The notes: generated by a model from the letters alone, not told the origin. A DNA stretch of 64,000 nt from Saprospiraceae bacterium (GCA_016714765.1 JADKCF010000012.1:1-64000); one strand, 5' to 3'. Shown: positions 47,867 through 58,063, numbered from the stretch's first letter. A program made the numbers and translations.

Positions 47867-47915
47867 ATTGTGATCAAATTCATAGCCTTTTTTACTTTTG
47901 ATCTCTTACATCAGT

Positions 47916-48815
47916 CTACACTGTTCTGAAGGGACCTTTGCGGAATGCTAACCACAAAAACTTCAGGTAAGAATCAAAAACGGTTACCCTTTGCAGTTTA
48001 TACTCCGGCAACAACAACTTATGTAACTTTGGAAGATTATACCAAGGTATATTGGGAAATAAGTGGTGCTCCAGGTGATAATTCAGATTGAGATTGAGGA
48101 ATGAAAAGATTTTAGTACTGGTCACTGTCCTCGTCGTGAGAAACAAAGTCGTTTTTTCAGTGAGCATATGCTCAGCCCAGCCGCGGATATTACCAAAGAG
48201 AACCGCAAAAACTATGGGTATCAGCCAGACATTCAGTACCACCTGGAAAAAGTCAAACTTCAAAGAAAAATATATCACAGCCGTATAAATTGCAAACATT
48301 ATGGTATACTCCAATAATATCTGTCGCCTTTCAGAGTTAGATCCAAATCGAATTGCATTGACAGGCACATGGAAAAGATATAGAAAAACGCCTACCAACA
48401 AAATCACATAAAACATGACTCTGATGAGAAATTTATTGGAAGTAATATTAAATAATTCATCAGGGTCTTTGTCAGTTCCGGTATATTTGTGATGAATGAG
48501 GTGATTTACTTTATAGGCTGTCACAGAAAATAAGGATGGAATACCGGCTACAAATCCAAACAACCAATTATTCAACTTACTGTTAAACAAATTATTGTGC
48601 ATACCCTCATGCATGAGATTGGCCATTCCGTGAATGGCCGCTCCGATGACAGTAAAGCATATAACTTTTACTACAACATTGGGCCAGAAAAAAAGTAGAA
48701 TCCAGTTCCAGCTCAGATCCTTTTTGTGCAAATCTTTGATTTGGTCTTTTATAGCAGGGTTCAGATTTGAAAACCAATCCTGAAATGATTTCGATAATGA
48801 AGCTTCGCTTTCCAT
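47916..48815 (-). CDS. Membrane fatty acid desaturase
   Basis: 299 residues with four TM segments and the three His boxes: 'HEGMHNN' (about 68), 'NHLIHHKYTG' (about 103) and 'LNYHLEHHLFPNIPWYN' (about 250). This fits the acyl-lipid/sphingolipid desaturase superfamily (PF00487) with a diiron centre, introducing a double bond in acyl chains or a carotenoid-like lipid. The regiospecificity cannot be told. No cytochrome b5 domain or ferredoxin gene adjoins. The gene is convergent with pyruvate kinase (49 bases) and divergent from scoB. Confidence 0.88.
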   Translation of the reverse strand: MESEASLSKSFQDWFSNLNPAIKDQIKDLHKKDLSWNWILLFFWPNVVVKVICFTVIGAAIHGMANLMHEGMHNNLFNSKLNNWLFGFVAGIPSLFSVTAYKVNHLIHHKYTGTDKDPDELFNITSNKFLIRVMFYVILLVGVFLYLFHVPVNAIRFGSNSERRQILLEYTIMFAIYTAVIYFSLKFDFFQVVLNVWLIPIVFAVLFGNIRGWAEHMLTEKTTLFLTTRTVTSTKIFSFLNLNLNYHLEHHLFPNIPWYNLPKLHKLLLPEYKLQRVTVFDSYLKFLWLAFRKGPFRTV

Positions 48816-48942
48816 AATATTTTTTATCTTAAATTTTAAAGAGATTTTATATTAATTATTGTCAAAATTAAAAAAAAATAATTCATAAAGAGAGAAAGTA
48901 AACAAATATTTGTGCAATTAAAAATAATTAGATCTTGCCTTC

Positions 48943-48972
48943 CTTGTAATTATGAAATTTGATATAACTTTG
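48943..48972 (+). promoter_or_regulatory. Promoter for scoB
   Basis: CTTG at 48943-48946, 18 bases, TAACTTTG at 48965-48972 followed by C. The ATG follows at 48996. Confidence 0.6.
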
Positions 48973-48995
48973 CGGCATGAAAAGCGCAGTAACAT

Positions 48996-49654
48996 ATGCC
49001 ACTAGATAAAACTGGAATAGCCCGGCGGATAGCCAAAGAAGTCAGGGACGGATACTATGTCAATCTTGGCATAGGTATACCTACACTGGTGGCTAATTAT
49101 GTACCCAAAGGCTTGAATGTAGAGTTTCAGAGCGAAAACGGAGTACTGGGTATGGGACCATTCCCCTATGAAGGAGAAGAAGATCCTGATGTAATCAATG
49201 CTGGAAAACAAACCATCACGGCTATGCCGGGAGCAAGTTTTTTTGATTCGGCCTTGAGCTTTAGTATGATCCGCGGCAAACATGTGGATTTGACTATACT
49301 AGGCGCTATGGAGGTTTCGGAAGAAGGTGACATCGCCAACTGGAAAATCCCCGGTAAAATGGTCAAAGGGATGGGAGGTGCTATGGATCTGGTAGCATCA
49401 GCTGAAAATATCATCGTTGCCATGATGCATGTCAATAAAGCAGGAGAATCAAAATTGCTAAAGAAATGTTCGCTCCCGCTCACAGGCGTAAAATGTGTCA
49501 AAAAAATCGTTACCAGCTTGCTGTGCTGGAAATCACAGATGGTGGTTTCAGATTGCTCGAAAGAGCACCGGGAATCACTACTGAGTATATACAATCTGTA
49601 ACAGAAGGTAACCTCATCGTGGATGGAGAAATTCCCGAAATGGTGCTGGATTAA
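48996..49654 (+). CDS. scoB: 3-oxoacid (succinyl-CoA:3-ketoacid) CoA-transferase subunit B (one frameshift)
   Basis: About 219 residues after repair. Typical B-subunit features are 'VRDGYYVNLGIGIPTLVANY', the active-site Glu region 'EFQSENGVLGMGPFP', 'GKHVDLTILGAMEVSEEGDI', 'VKGMGGAMDLVAS' and the C-terminal 'VTEGNLIVDGEIPEMVLD'. The frame breaks near 49513-49515, where one G is missing; inserted, it reads 'VKKIVTELAVLEITDGGFRL'. The enzyme activates acetoacetate or similar acids with succinyl-CoA. The A subunit, normally adjacent, is absent on both sides, so it must be encoded elsewhere. The CHAP gene starts 56 bases later. Confidence 0.92.
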
Positions 49655-49710
49655 AAAAAATTTTGCCGGTCTTAATGCAGATATTTTCAAAAACGCATAT
49701 AACAAAGCCA

Positions 49711-50280
49711 ATGCTACAATCAATAAAGCGATTTTTTCTTGTATTACTTACCCTGTCAATGGGCATGTCTTTTCTCAATTCAGGCATAGAGGTAGGCTCC
49801 GTAATAGATAATTTTAATGGTGTAAAGGTATATTTTAATGGCAGAGATTTTACCAATGTCAATGGAAGAAATACAACAGCAGATGGCTATAATCTGGGTT
49901 TAAAATATCAATGTGTGGAGTTTGTTAAACGGTACTATTATGAAGTATATAGTCATAAAATGCCCAATGCCTTCGGTCATGCCAAAGATTTTTTCGACAA
50001 ATCCCTGGGTGATAAAGCATACAATAAAAAAAGAGGGCTGATGCAATATCGTAATGTCAGAGAATATAAACCAGAAGTCAATGATCTCCTCATTTACGAC
50101 GGGTATCCTGGCAATAGATTCGGGCACGTGGCAATCATCTCCGGTGTAACCGAAGATGAGATAGAACTCATACAACAAAATATGGGAACAAAGAGCAGAA
50201 TCAGAATACCATTAGTCAAATTTAATCAGTACTGGACTATTGCAGACTACAATATTTTGGGCTGGCTTCGCAAAGAGTGA
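49711..50280 (+). CDS. CHAP-domain amidase/peptidase, exported
   Basis: 189 residues from ATG 49711, which gives signal peptide 'MLQSIKRFFLVLLTLSMGMS'; an upstream TTG at 49663 is in frame but hydrophilic. The CHAP domain has the nucleophile in 'GLKYQCVEFVKRYYYEV', and the His in 'NRFGHVAIISGVTEDEIELI' with 'QQNMG' following, plus the terminal 'YNILGWLRKE'. CHAP enzymes cleave amide bonds in peptidoglycan or glutathionylspermidine; with a signal peptide a cell-wall role is likely. The stop codon is followed directly by the GC-rich island. Confidence 0.85.
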   Translation: MLQSIKRFFLVLLTLSMGMSFLNSGIEVGSVIDNFNGVKVYFNGRDFTNVNGRNTTADGYNLGLKYQCVEFVKRYYYEVYSHKMPNAFGHAKDFFDKSLGDKAYNKKRGLMQYRNVREYKPEVNDLLIYDGYPGNRFGHVAIISGVTEDEIELIQQNMGTKSRIRIPLVKFNQYWTIADYNILGWLRKE

Positions 50281-50642
50281 TACGACAAAAGCTACCATCA
50301 TTGCCACAAATTACTATCAACCCGGCTATCAAAAGGCGTCCCAAACAACATTGTCTGAGACACCTTTCTGCCTCGTTACCTATTGACAAGATTTCATCAT
50401 TCAATTCGCCGTGTATAGGCCGGACACCCATACCTGTAAGCCCCGAGCAGGGATTACCACGCGACCGAATGGGCCGTTCGACCAGGCGGTACAGTGTGGT
50501 CGGAGGAAGACCGTTCCTTTTAGAAGCCACGGCGGGACCACTTTAAAAGACACCAGGATAAGTATGTACCAGGCCGAGCTGTAGGTCCACACGGACACTC
50601 CACTTTACAAGGACCAGTAGCTCGGCACCGAACACCTCCGTT
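50281..50642. other. GC-rich, highly structured island of unknown nature
   Basis: About 360 bases clearly richer in G and C than the flanks, beginning at the end of the CHAP gene and ending where the poly-Pro reading frame stops. It is open in both a plus frame (50277-50546) and a minus frame (50237-50530), but neither product resembles a known protein, so neither is called as a gene. On the minus strand it can form several stable hairpins, including GCCGAGCT/AGCTCGGC. Overall look is that of a structured RNA or a fragment of a mobile intron/element. It could also be an assembly chimera, given the poly-G tract 265 bases away. Confidence 0.4.
50573..50626. repeat. Nested inverted repeat within the GC-rich island
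   Basis: GCCGAGCT (50573-50580) is complementary to AGCTCGGC (50619-50626); inside it GGTCC (50584-50588) pairs with GGACC (50611-50615). No T-run follows on either strand, so it is not a terminator. Confidence 0.8.
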
Positions 50643-51014
<372 letters not shown>

Positions 51015-51115
51015 AATTTAGCGTCATTTTTAAAATTATATTTTTTACTATCTGAGTATCACTTCATTTAATAAGTCCATCTAAAAGAATTCAGAATTTT
51101 TATTTTCACTGAATG

Positions 51116-51147
51116 TTTGTATTATAAAAAAAGTATGCCTACCTTTA
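51116..51147 (+). promoter_or_regulatory. Promoter for the alpha-amylase gene
   Basis: TTTG at 51116-51119, 20 bases, TACCTTTA at 51140-51147 (last base A instead of G). The ATG lies about 85 bases downstream at 51232, leaving a leader in which no riboswitch or hairpin is recognised. Confidence 0.5.
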
Positions 51148-51231
51148 CGTCATGCAAACACTAACCCCTGTTTGCTATTTTCACACACCCTAACCTTATA
51201 TAATAACTCACTGTTTTAAAGTAGATCATTT

Positions 51232-54200
51232 ATGGCCTTATTTAGCGTATCTTATGTATTTCAACTGTTCCAATGTTTATTTTCCCTCTCTTTTGGAACT
51301 GCTGCAGACACAGTTAGTGCGTGTCCACCACCAACGGCACCTCTGACCATATATTTTCAGAAACCGGCTGCCTGGCCTAATGCAAAAATATATTATTGGG
51401 GCGAAACACCAACCGGTACAATGCCTGACGTAACTTGGCCAGGTGTAAACATGACCCTGACGCAGGCTGGATGCGACTGGTATTATTTTACCTTTCCTTC
51501 AGCAGTGGATTGCAGCAATATCATTTTCAATAGTGGTACTGGTAGTCAAACACCAGATTTACTCAACAGATGTGATGATGGATATTATCAGGTGGGCATA
51601 GGCTGGTCCAGTACTCCTCCATCTGGCTATTGTGGCAACCCGGCTCCCACCTTGAGTGTGAGCCCGTCAGGTCCATACAATAATCCAAACCCATTTATTG
51701 TAACTATCAACATATATGACAACTCAGACCCGTCTCCGACTATATATTATACGACTGATGGCACAACGCCAACAACTTCCAGCAACAGTGGACTGGATGG
51801 CATGACATTAAACATCACCCAAAATACCACCTTAAAAGTGATAGGTGCAGATGCTAATGGTGCCATATCGGCTGTACAAACACATATCTATACTGTTGGG
51901 GTCCAGCCTCCACTTACTGTTTATTTCAAAAAACCAGTAGCCTGGAGTACAGCTAAAATTCACTATTGGAATCCATCGCCGTCAGGCAGTACTACGGCTA
52001 CTACATGGCCCGGAGTAAATATGACACAAAACCAGCCCGGATGTGATTGGTATTATTTTACTTTTCCAAATGCAGTAGATTGTATTAATATGATATTTAA
52101 TAATGGAGCCGGTAATCAAACTCCTGATTTGATCAATATTTGTGAAAATGCATATTATGTAGTAGGTACAGGCTGGTCATCAACTCCTCCATCAGGGTTT
52201 TGCAGTGCTAATACCGCTCCCACACTTACTGTTTTGCCTCTAAGTGGTGATTGTTCTTTACCATCTGCACTGAATATCACAGCAAGTGATGCAGATGGTG
52301 ATCCAGTTATTATTCGTTATACTATTGATGGATCAGATCCAGGGCCTAATTCCACTATCTGGGTTCCGGGCACCAATCCACCTACTGTTGATTTTACCTT
52401 TAAGGTGAGAGCATATGATGATGAGATGGCTTCATCACCTATCGTTACAAGGAATTATACAGACAACAATAATGCACCGACTCATAGCATCTCTCCGGCA
52501 GGTCCTTTAACCTTTAACCCATCTGCGAATGTAGTGATTACGGCCAATGATGATTGTACATCAAGTGCTACCATATATTACACAACAAATGGAAGCAATC
52601 CTACCACATCCTCCTCTAGTGCTGTCAATTCTAAATCATTTTTTCTAACTCAAACTACAACGATCAAATATTTTGTTAGTGATAACAATGGCAACTCTTC
52701 TGCGATACAGAGCCATACATATACACATGATCCTAATTTTGGTTGTGGAAGTACTGGAGAAGATTACTTCAGCTGGGATAATGCCACAGTATATTTTACT
52801 GTTACAGACAGATTTAATAATGGGAACACTGCTAATGACGTCAATTATGGAAGGCAAAGCGATATAGTGGGTGGATTTCATGGTGGCGATTTACAAGGCG
52901 TAACTCAAAAAATAACACAAGGCTATTTTGACTCATTGGGTATTGATGCCATTTGGATTACGCCACCTATTGAGCAGATTCACGGGAATGTTCCGGGATG
53001 GGGTATGGTCCCTGAGTTTCAGAAACATTATGGTTACCATGGGTACTATGCTCTGGATTGGACAGAAATAGATGCCAATATGGGAACAGTGGTTGACTTT
53101 AGGACTATGATTGACTCTGCACATGCGCATGGCATCAGAGTGGTCATGGATGTAGTGCTGAATCATACAGGATACGACACACCACAAGATATGACTGAGT
53201 TTGGATGGAGCAATTGCAGCAACTGGTGGGGACCACAGTGGATCAGAAAAGATGACATTGCAGGGTGTACACCTTGTGGTGGTGGTGACCTGCAATCTTG
53301 TCTAGCAGGCTTACCAGATGTCATCACTGAGGCCACCACAGATGTGAGTTTGCCTCCAGTGCTACTCACTAAATGGAATGCAACAAAAGAAGCGCAGGAA
53401 ATTGCAGAATTAAATACTTTTTTTAATAATACAGGTCTTCCTAGAACACCAGTCAATCACATCGTCAAATGGCTTACAGACTGGGTTCGGGAGTTTGGAG
53501 TAGATGCTTTCAGATTGGATACCTACAAACATGTGGAATTGCAACATTGGGGTACCTTAAAAACACAAGCTGATATTGCACTTACAGAATGGAAGGCTGC
53601 CAACCCAACCAAAAAATTGGATGACAAACCATTTTGGATGGTAGGAGAAAACTATGGATCAGGCATCACAAGATGGGCTGATGCTATCAATATTAGTAAA
53701 ACTGATGCTTTGATAAATTTTAACTTTCAAGGTCAAGCCCGGGAATATGGCCACTATTGATAATATATACTCAAGCTATGCATCAGTAGCCAATCCAGAT
53801 CCTACATGGAATTTCTTAAGTTATTTGTCTTCTCATGATACTCAGCTTTCAGATAGAAATAACCTTATCAATGAAGGTACAACTTTCCTAATGCTTCCTG
53901 GTGCTGTACAGATTTATTATGGTGATGAAACCAAAAGACTTGCAGGGCCAGGACCAGGTGACCAACCTACTAGATCTTTTATGAACTGGAATAGTATAGA
54001 TCAAGTTGTCTTGTCTCACTGGAAAAAACTGGGACAATTCCGACAAAAACACCCAGCCATAGGTGCAGGATCACATACAAAATTGCAGACCACGCCTTAC
54101 ACCTTTAAGCGATCACTCTCAAGACAAGACGCACAAGATGACGTCATTATCGTGATGGGTGCAAGCGGTAATGTGACAATCGATGTAAGTTCGATTCCTT

Positions 54201-55348
54201 CCTGGTCCAATGGCACTGTATTAAAAAATGGTTACTCAGGACAAACAGCAACCGTCTCCGCCAACTCAGTTACATTTGCTGCAGGAACAAATGGTGTGAT
54301 ACTTATAGAAAACCCTAATCCCGTGATACTGCCAACAATAACTGCAACTCCAGAAAACAATGCTTACAATGCTGCTGGTCATACAGTTTGCCTTTCTGGT
54401 TCATCTATAGATTGTAGTGCAGTGACGGTATATTATACTTATGATTTGAATGCTTCGGAAACAGACTTGTCATCCTGGACTTTATTTACTGGTTGTTTTC
54501 AGATAAATCAGAATACCACATTAAAAGCTATATCTGTCAATAATTCGAATACAGCATTGAAATCCCAAGCTTTGGTACTCAATTATTTTACTGAGATACC
54601 AGATATGACCATATATTATAAAAATACAAGTGGTTACAGCAATGTATTCTTGTACCATTGGAATTCATTGCCAGCTGCATCGGGAAACACTTCCACCGCA
54701 TGGCCAGGCAAGCCTATGACGCTCATTTGCAATAATAATACTGCTACACCCAATGATGATTGGTATATACTGACTTTACCGGCTACATTGACCACACAAC
54801 TTATATTTAATTGTGGTAGCAACACCTGTCAAACTGGAAATTTGAGTACTCCGGGTTCACTGAATTTTTATGAAAACGGTTCTTGGTCCACCACTACCCC
54901 TGCTTCATTTTGCAACGACTGCAAAATAGTTGCAAATACTAACAATGCCGGCAATGGATCGCTGAGGTATGCTATTGGATGTGCAGTACCGGGGAGTACT
55001 CTGGCTTTTGACCCAGGCCTTAACAATCAAATCATAACAGTCACAGCTCCCATAGACATCAATAAAGACCTGACTATATCCACCACTCAAAACATCACTG
55101 TCAGTGGTAGTGGTATGGTGGGAAGTTTATTCACAATTGGATCCGACAAAAATGTAACTATTAAAGGGCTTGATTTCATATGTGGATCTGGTCCAGATGG
55201 CAAATGTATTACAAACAACGGAAAACTGACACTCGATGGTGTCGATATGATGGACAACAATTCAGGTAGCAATGGTAGTTCAGTTTTGAATGAAAATGCA
55301 GGCCAAATCACCATTAAAAATAATGTCAAGGTTATAAAAACCAACTAA
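51232..55348 (+). CDS. Large modular secreted alpha-amylase (GH13 with starch-binding domains; one frameshift)
   Basis: About 1372 residues after repair. Order: signal peptide, starch-binding (CBM26-like) module ('LTIYFQKPAAWPNAKIYYWG'), chitobiase-C-like beta domain ('TIYYTTDGTTPTTSSNSG'), a second starch-binding copy ('LTVYFKKPVAWSTAKIHYWN'), two more beta domains, and the GH13 barrel with 'DYFSWDNATVYFTVTDRF', 'VVMDVVLNHTG', nucleophile 'GVDAFRLDTYKH', acid 'FWMVGENYG' and 'FLSYLSSHDTQLSD'. After a barrel-end domain come a third starch-binding copy ('MTIYYKNTSGYSNVFLYHWN') and a beta-helix-like tail ('NTNNAGNGSLRYAIGCAVPG'). The frame breaks at CCCGGG 53738-53743; removing one base gives 'FQGQARNMATIDNIYSS'. 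It should degrade starch outside the cell. No type A or B T9SS domain is seen at the end. Confidence 0.88.
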
Positions 55349-55397
55349 GCACTAAGTATTAGGATAATTAAAAAACTCGCTTTGACATTTCTTCAAG

Positions 55398-55432
55398 ATG
55401 CCGTTAGATTTTTATTATAAGTCTAACGGCAT
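55398..55432. terminator. Bidirectional terminator between the amylase and mpl genes
   Basis: ATGCCGTTAGA (55398-55408) is perfectly complementary to TCTAACGGCAT (55422-55432), loop 13, followed on the plus strand by TTTATT. It overlaps the last codons and stop of mpl, which uses the same bases as coding sequence. Confidence 0.8.
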
Positions 55433-56740
55433 TTTATTGTAATTGCCTGAAGTCATCAGTAATATATTACTCTCATTTTCATTTTTCAAATAGGCATATA
55501 GCTTCTTTTCGTCTGTAAATACCTTGAGGTTGGGGTGATCAAAACTCTTTTTCAGAAAAGTCTCATCCAGTGCTGGCATGTTTTTCATTTTTAAAGTATG
55601 CTCATTATAAAAAACAATTGCCTCATCTGCTTTACCCAAACTATGTTTGTATTGTGAAATAAATTCTTCGTTTAAGCTGGAGAAGGTATGTAACTCCAAT
55701 ACAGCCAGCAACTTTTTTTTACCAAACCAATCTTTAAATGCTTCTGTGGTTGCCTTCACCTTGCTGGGAGCATGTGCAAAATCCAAATAAACCAACCGGC
55801 CATGGTTCTCTGATACTTTCTGTAGCCTCTTGTTGGCACCTGTGAAATCAGCAATGGCCGTAAAAAAATCATATTTAGATACTCCCAGGGTTTCACATAC
55901 CATTTTTGCAGCATGCATATTTTGCAAATTATGTGCTCCGATAACACTTATAGGATATTCTTCCCCTTCAAAAACAACATTTTTGTCCACTGAAAGAGAA
56001 AATGCATCATATGACTTTACATTCAAATGATGAACTTCTTTCACTAACTCAGAAAGAATCTCATCTTTTTGATAATAAATAAGCAAGCTTCCAGACTGCA
56101 TAGTCTGCATGAATATCCTGAACTGATCAATATAAGACTCAAACGTCGGAAATACATTGATATGGTCCCAGGCAATACCGGTTATGACGGCGATATGCGG
56201 CTTGTAATGGTGTATTTTAGGAACCCTGTCCATGGCACTGCTCAGGTATTCGTCACCTTCTATGACGATGAGGGGTGCTTCTGTAAGCCTTACCATCCTG
56301 TCGAACCCTACCAACTGAGCCCCCACCAAATAGTCAAAGTCGGAACCCATTTTATTAAGAACATGAAGAATCATGGCCGTGGTGGTCGTTTTTCCATGAC
56401 TTCCGGCAATGACCACCCTTTTTTTATTTCTGGAGTGGTGATAAACAAATTCAGGATAAGAATAAATCGTAAGACCTATGTTTTGGGCTTGAAGCAATTC
56501 GGGATTGTCTGCTTTGGCATGCATGCCCAAAATGACAATATCGATATCCTGAGTAATATTTTCAGCAAACCATCCGAATGTCGAAGGAGCAATTCCTGCT
56601 AATTTTAATCGGGAGAGGGATGGTTCATAAATTTCGTCATCAGACCCGGTGATGTGATGTCCCTGAGCATGCAGATCCAGGGCGATATTGTGCATCGCTG
56701 CCCCGCCAATAGCAATGAGATGTATCCTTAATTTTTTCAA
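55415..56740 (-). CDS. mpl: UDP-N-acetylmuramate:L-alanyl-gamma-D-glutamyl-meso-diaminopimelate ligase (Mpl)
   Basis: 441 residues, Mur ligase fold. The start 'MKKLRIHLIAIGGAAMHNIA' is typical of Mpl, followed by 'VVIAGSHGKTTTTAMIL' (ATP loop), 'VIEGDEYLSSAMDRVPKIHH', 'AVITGIAWDHINVFPTFESY' and 'ANKRLQKVSENHGRLVYLDF', 'AHAPSKVKATTEAF' from the C-domain. It attaches recycled cell-wall tripeptide to UDP-MurNAc in the cytoplasm. It is distinguished from MurC by the shorter first domain and the 'GDEYLSSAMD' motif. The C-terminus 'GNYNKMPLDL' lies on the terminator hairpin, so the stop codon is in the hairpin loop. Confidence 0.92.
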   Translation of the reverse strand: MKKLRIHLIAIGGAAMHNIALDLHAQGHHITGSDDEIYEPSLSRLKLAGIAPSTFGWFAENITQDIDIVILGMHAKADNPELLQAQNIGLTIYSYPEFVYHHSRNKKRVVIAGSHGKTTTTAMILHVLNKMGSDFDYLVGAQLVGFDRMVRLTEAPLIVIEGDEYLSSAMDRVPKIHHYKPHIAVITGIAWDHINVFPTFESYIDQFRIFMQTMQSGSLLIYYQKDEILSELVKEVHHLNVKSYDAFSLSVDKNVVFEGEEYPISVIGAHNLQNMHAAKMVCETLGVSKYDFFTAIADFTGANKRLQKVSENHGRLVYLDFAHAPSKVKATTEAFKDWFGKKKLLAVLELHTFSSLNEEFISQYKHSLGKADEAIVFYNEHTLKMKNMPALDETFLKKSFDHPNLKVFTDEKKLYAYLKNENESNILLMTSGNYNKMPLDL

Positions 56741-56861
56741 AATAAACAGCTTGATTTGACCTCAAAGGTAGGACGGAAGGAGGTATTGCCAAAATAATTG
56801 TTAAATTTTAGCAAATGATGTTACAAATTAGTCAAATATTAGTCTTAAAACTGTAAAATAA

Positions 56862-56869
56862 TATTTTTG
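56862..56869 (+). promoter_or_regulatory. -7 promoter element (TATTTTTG)
   Basis: TATTTTTG lies 39 bases before the small lipoprotein ATG at 56909 and probably drives it with ytxJ and mnmD. Confidence 0.45.
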
Positions 56870-56908
56870 TCCCGGAATTCGTTATAATTCCATAAAATAA
56901 AAAATCCA

Positions 56909-57052
56909 ATGAACGTTAAGATCTCCAGAAAAATCGCATTTGTTGCAGCTATGTTTATGATTGTAGTCGCTTTTAGCTCTTGTAACAGAGGTTATGGCTG
57001 TCCATATGAATTAAAGTCTGCAGTAAAAATGATTGCCCCAGTTATCAGATAA
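56909..57052 (+). CDS. Small lipoprotein, 47 residues
   Basis: ATG 56909 to TAA 57050-57052. It begins 'MNVKISRKIAFVAAMFMIVV' and continues 'AFSSCNRGYGCPYELKSAVK', a lipobox with Cys25, then about 20 residues. Very short lipoproteins with an 'RGYGCP' start occur upstream of other genes in Bacteroidota. It ends 8 bases before ytxJ and shares its promoter, so translation is plausible. No function known. Confidence 0.55.
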   Translation: MNVKISRKIAFVAAMFMIVVAFSSCNRGYGCPYELKSAVKMIAPVIR

Positions 57053-57060
57053 AATACAGT

Positions 57061-57402
57061 ATGATTTCCTGGAAAATAGTTGATTCGGCTTCATCACTCG
57101 ATGAAGCTATCAATGAATCCCTACACCGGGATATCATTATTTTTAAGCACAGTACGACCTGCTCTATCAGCCAAATGGCCAAAATGAGGCTGGAAGACAC
57201 TTGGGATTTGCATGAAATACCTGCATATTATCTTGATTTAAAGGAATACAGGAGTTTGTCCAATGCCATCTCAGAGAAGTTGGGAGTACATCATGAATCC
57301 CCTCAGTTATTGCTGGTAAGGAATAAAGAATGTATCTATGATGCTTCACATTTTGATATATCAGTAGAGGAAATCAAAGAAACTATTTCCTGGCATGCAT
57401 GA
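57061..57402 (+). CDS. ytxJ: YtxJ family bacillithiol-linked thiol protein
   Basis: 113 residues, thioredoxin-like fold. The signature 'IIIFKHSTTCSISQMAKMRL' (about 25-44) has the single redox Cys in 'TTCSIS', followed by 'AYYLDLKEYRSLSNAISEKL' and 'HESPQLLLVRNKECIYDASH'. YtxJ occurs in bacillithiol-using bacteria and is thought to reduce bacillithiolated proteins, acting as a monothiol bacilliredoxin. Its presence suggests the organism makes bacillithiol. The last 8 bases overlap mnmD. Confidence 0.9.
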   Translation: MISWKIVDSASSLDEAINESLHRDIIIFKHSTTCSISQMAKMRLEDTWDLHEIPAYYLDLKEYRSLSNAISEKLGVHHESPQLLLVRNKECIYDASHFDISVEEIKETISWHA

Positions 57403-58063
57403 AACCCATGTCATCCGGATTTCAGATGATGGATCACATACTGTTATTTCACCGGACTTTAATGTTTCCTACCACTCTGTTCATGGAGCGATCAATGAAA
57501 GCAATGTGGTATTTTTACAGGCAGGCCTTGACTATCTACTTGATAAAGATTATCCTTCCATCTCCGTATTTGAGCTAGGATTCGGAACAGGACTGAATGC
57601 ACTCTTAAGTTATAAATGGGCTCAAAGCCACAACAAACCTCTTGTCTATCATACGGTAGAGGCTTATCCCCTGGACGAAACCATCTATTCACAACTCAAC
57701 TACGGGCAAATATTAGATGATCAGGAGATGTTTGAAAAATTACAAGGTTGCGCATGGGAAGTTCCGATATCATTAGGTGAAAATTTTCGATTTTGCAAGT
57801 ACAAGCAAGATATCGAACTGATAGAAATCGCAGACAAGTACAATGTTATATTCTTTGATGCATTTTCTCCTGCATCTCAACCCCATTTATGGGAAATCCC
57901 AGTACTTGGAAAAATGTTTGATAGTCTCATGCCAGGAGGAATACTGGTAAGTTACTGCGCCCAGGGTGCATTTAAGAGAAATCTGAAAGCAGTGGGTTTT
58001 AAGATAGAGGCTTTGCCTGGACCTCGTGGCAAGCGTGAGATGACCAGGGCTGTCAAAATCTGA
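57395..58063 (+). CDS. mnmD: tRNA 5-aminomethyl-2-thiouridine methyltransferase MnmD (MnmC2-like)
   Basis: 222 residues with a Rossmann SAM-binding domain: 'SVFELGFGTGLNALLSYKWA' (motif I), 'YHTVEAYPLDETIYSQLNY', 'VIFFDAFSPASQPHLWEIP' (the DAFSP motif of MnmC/MnmD) and 'GGILVSYCAQGAFKRNLKAV', 'GPRGKREMTRA'. It is the free-standing methyltransferase half of E. coli MnmC, methylating nm5s2U34 of certain tRNAs; the oxidoreductase half is absent, as in many Bacteroidota and Gram-positives. It overlaps ytxJ by 8 bases, suggesting translational coupling. Confidence 0.93.
   Translation: MHETHVIRISDDGSHTVISPDFNVSYHSVHGAINESNVVFLQAGLDYLLDKDYPSISVFELGFGTGLNALLSYKWAQSHNKPLVYHTVEAYPLDETIYSQLNYGQILDDQEMFEKLQGCAWEVPISLGENFRFCKYKQDIELIEIADKYNVIFFDAFSPASQPHLWEIPVLGKMFDSLMPGGILVSYCAQGAFKRNLKAVGFKIEALPGPRGKREMTRAVKI

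Noticed and set aside
47867..47915. Terminator between pyruvate kinase and the desaturase
   Set aside because: GATCAAA/TTTGATC can pair, but the loop is long and no T-run follows on either strand.
50237..50546. Protein-coding genes in the GC-rich island on either strand
   Set aside because: Both frames are open only because of base composition; no recognisable product, signal or ribosome-binding site.
50281..50642. Firm call of a group II intron fragment
   Set aside because: Hairpins and position fit the idea, but I could not identify a domain V motif, the GUGYG 5' end or a reverse transcriptase, so it is left as an unknown island.
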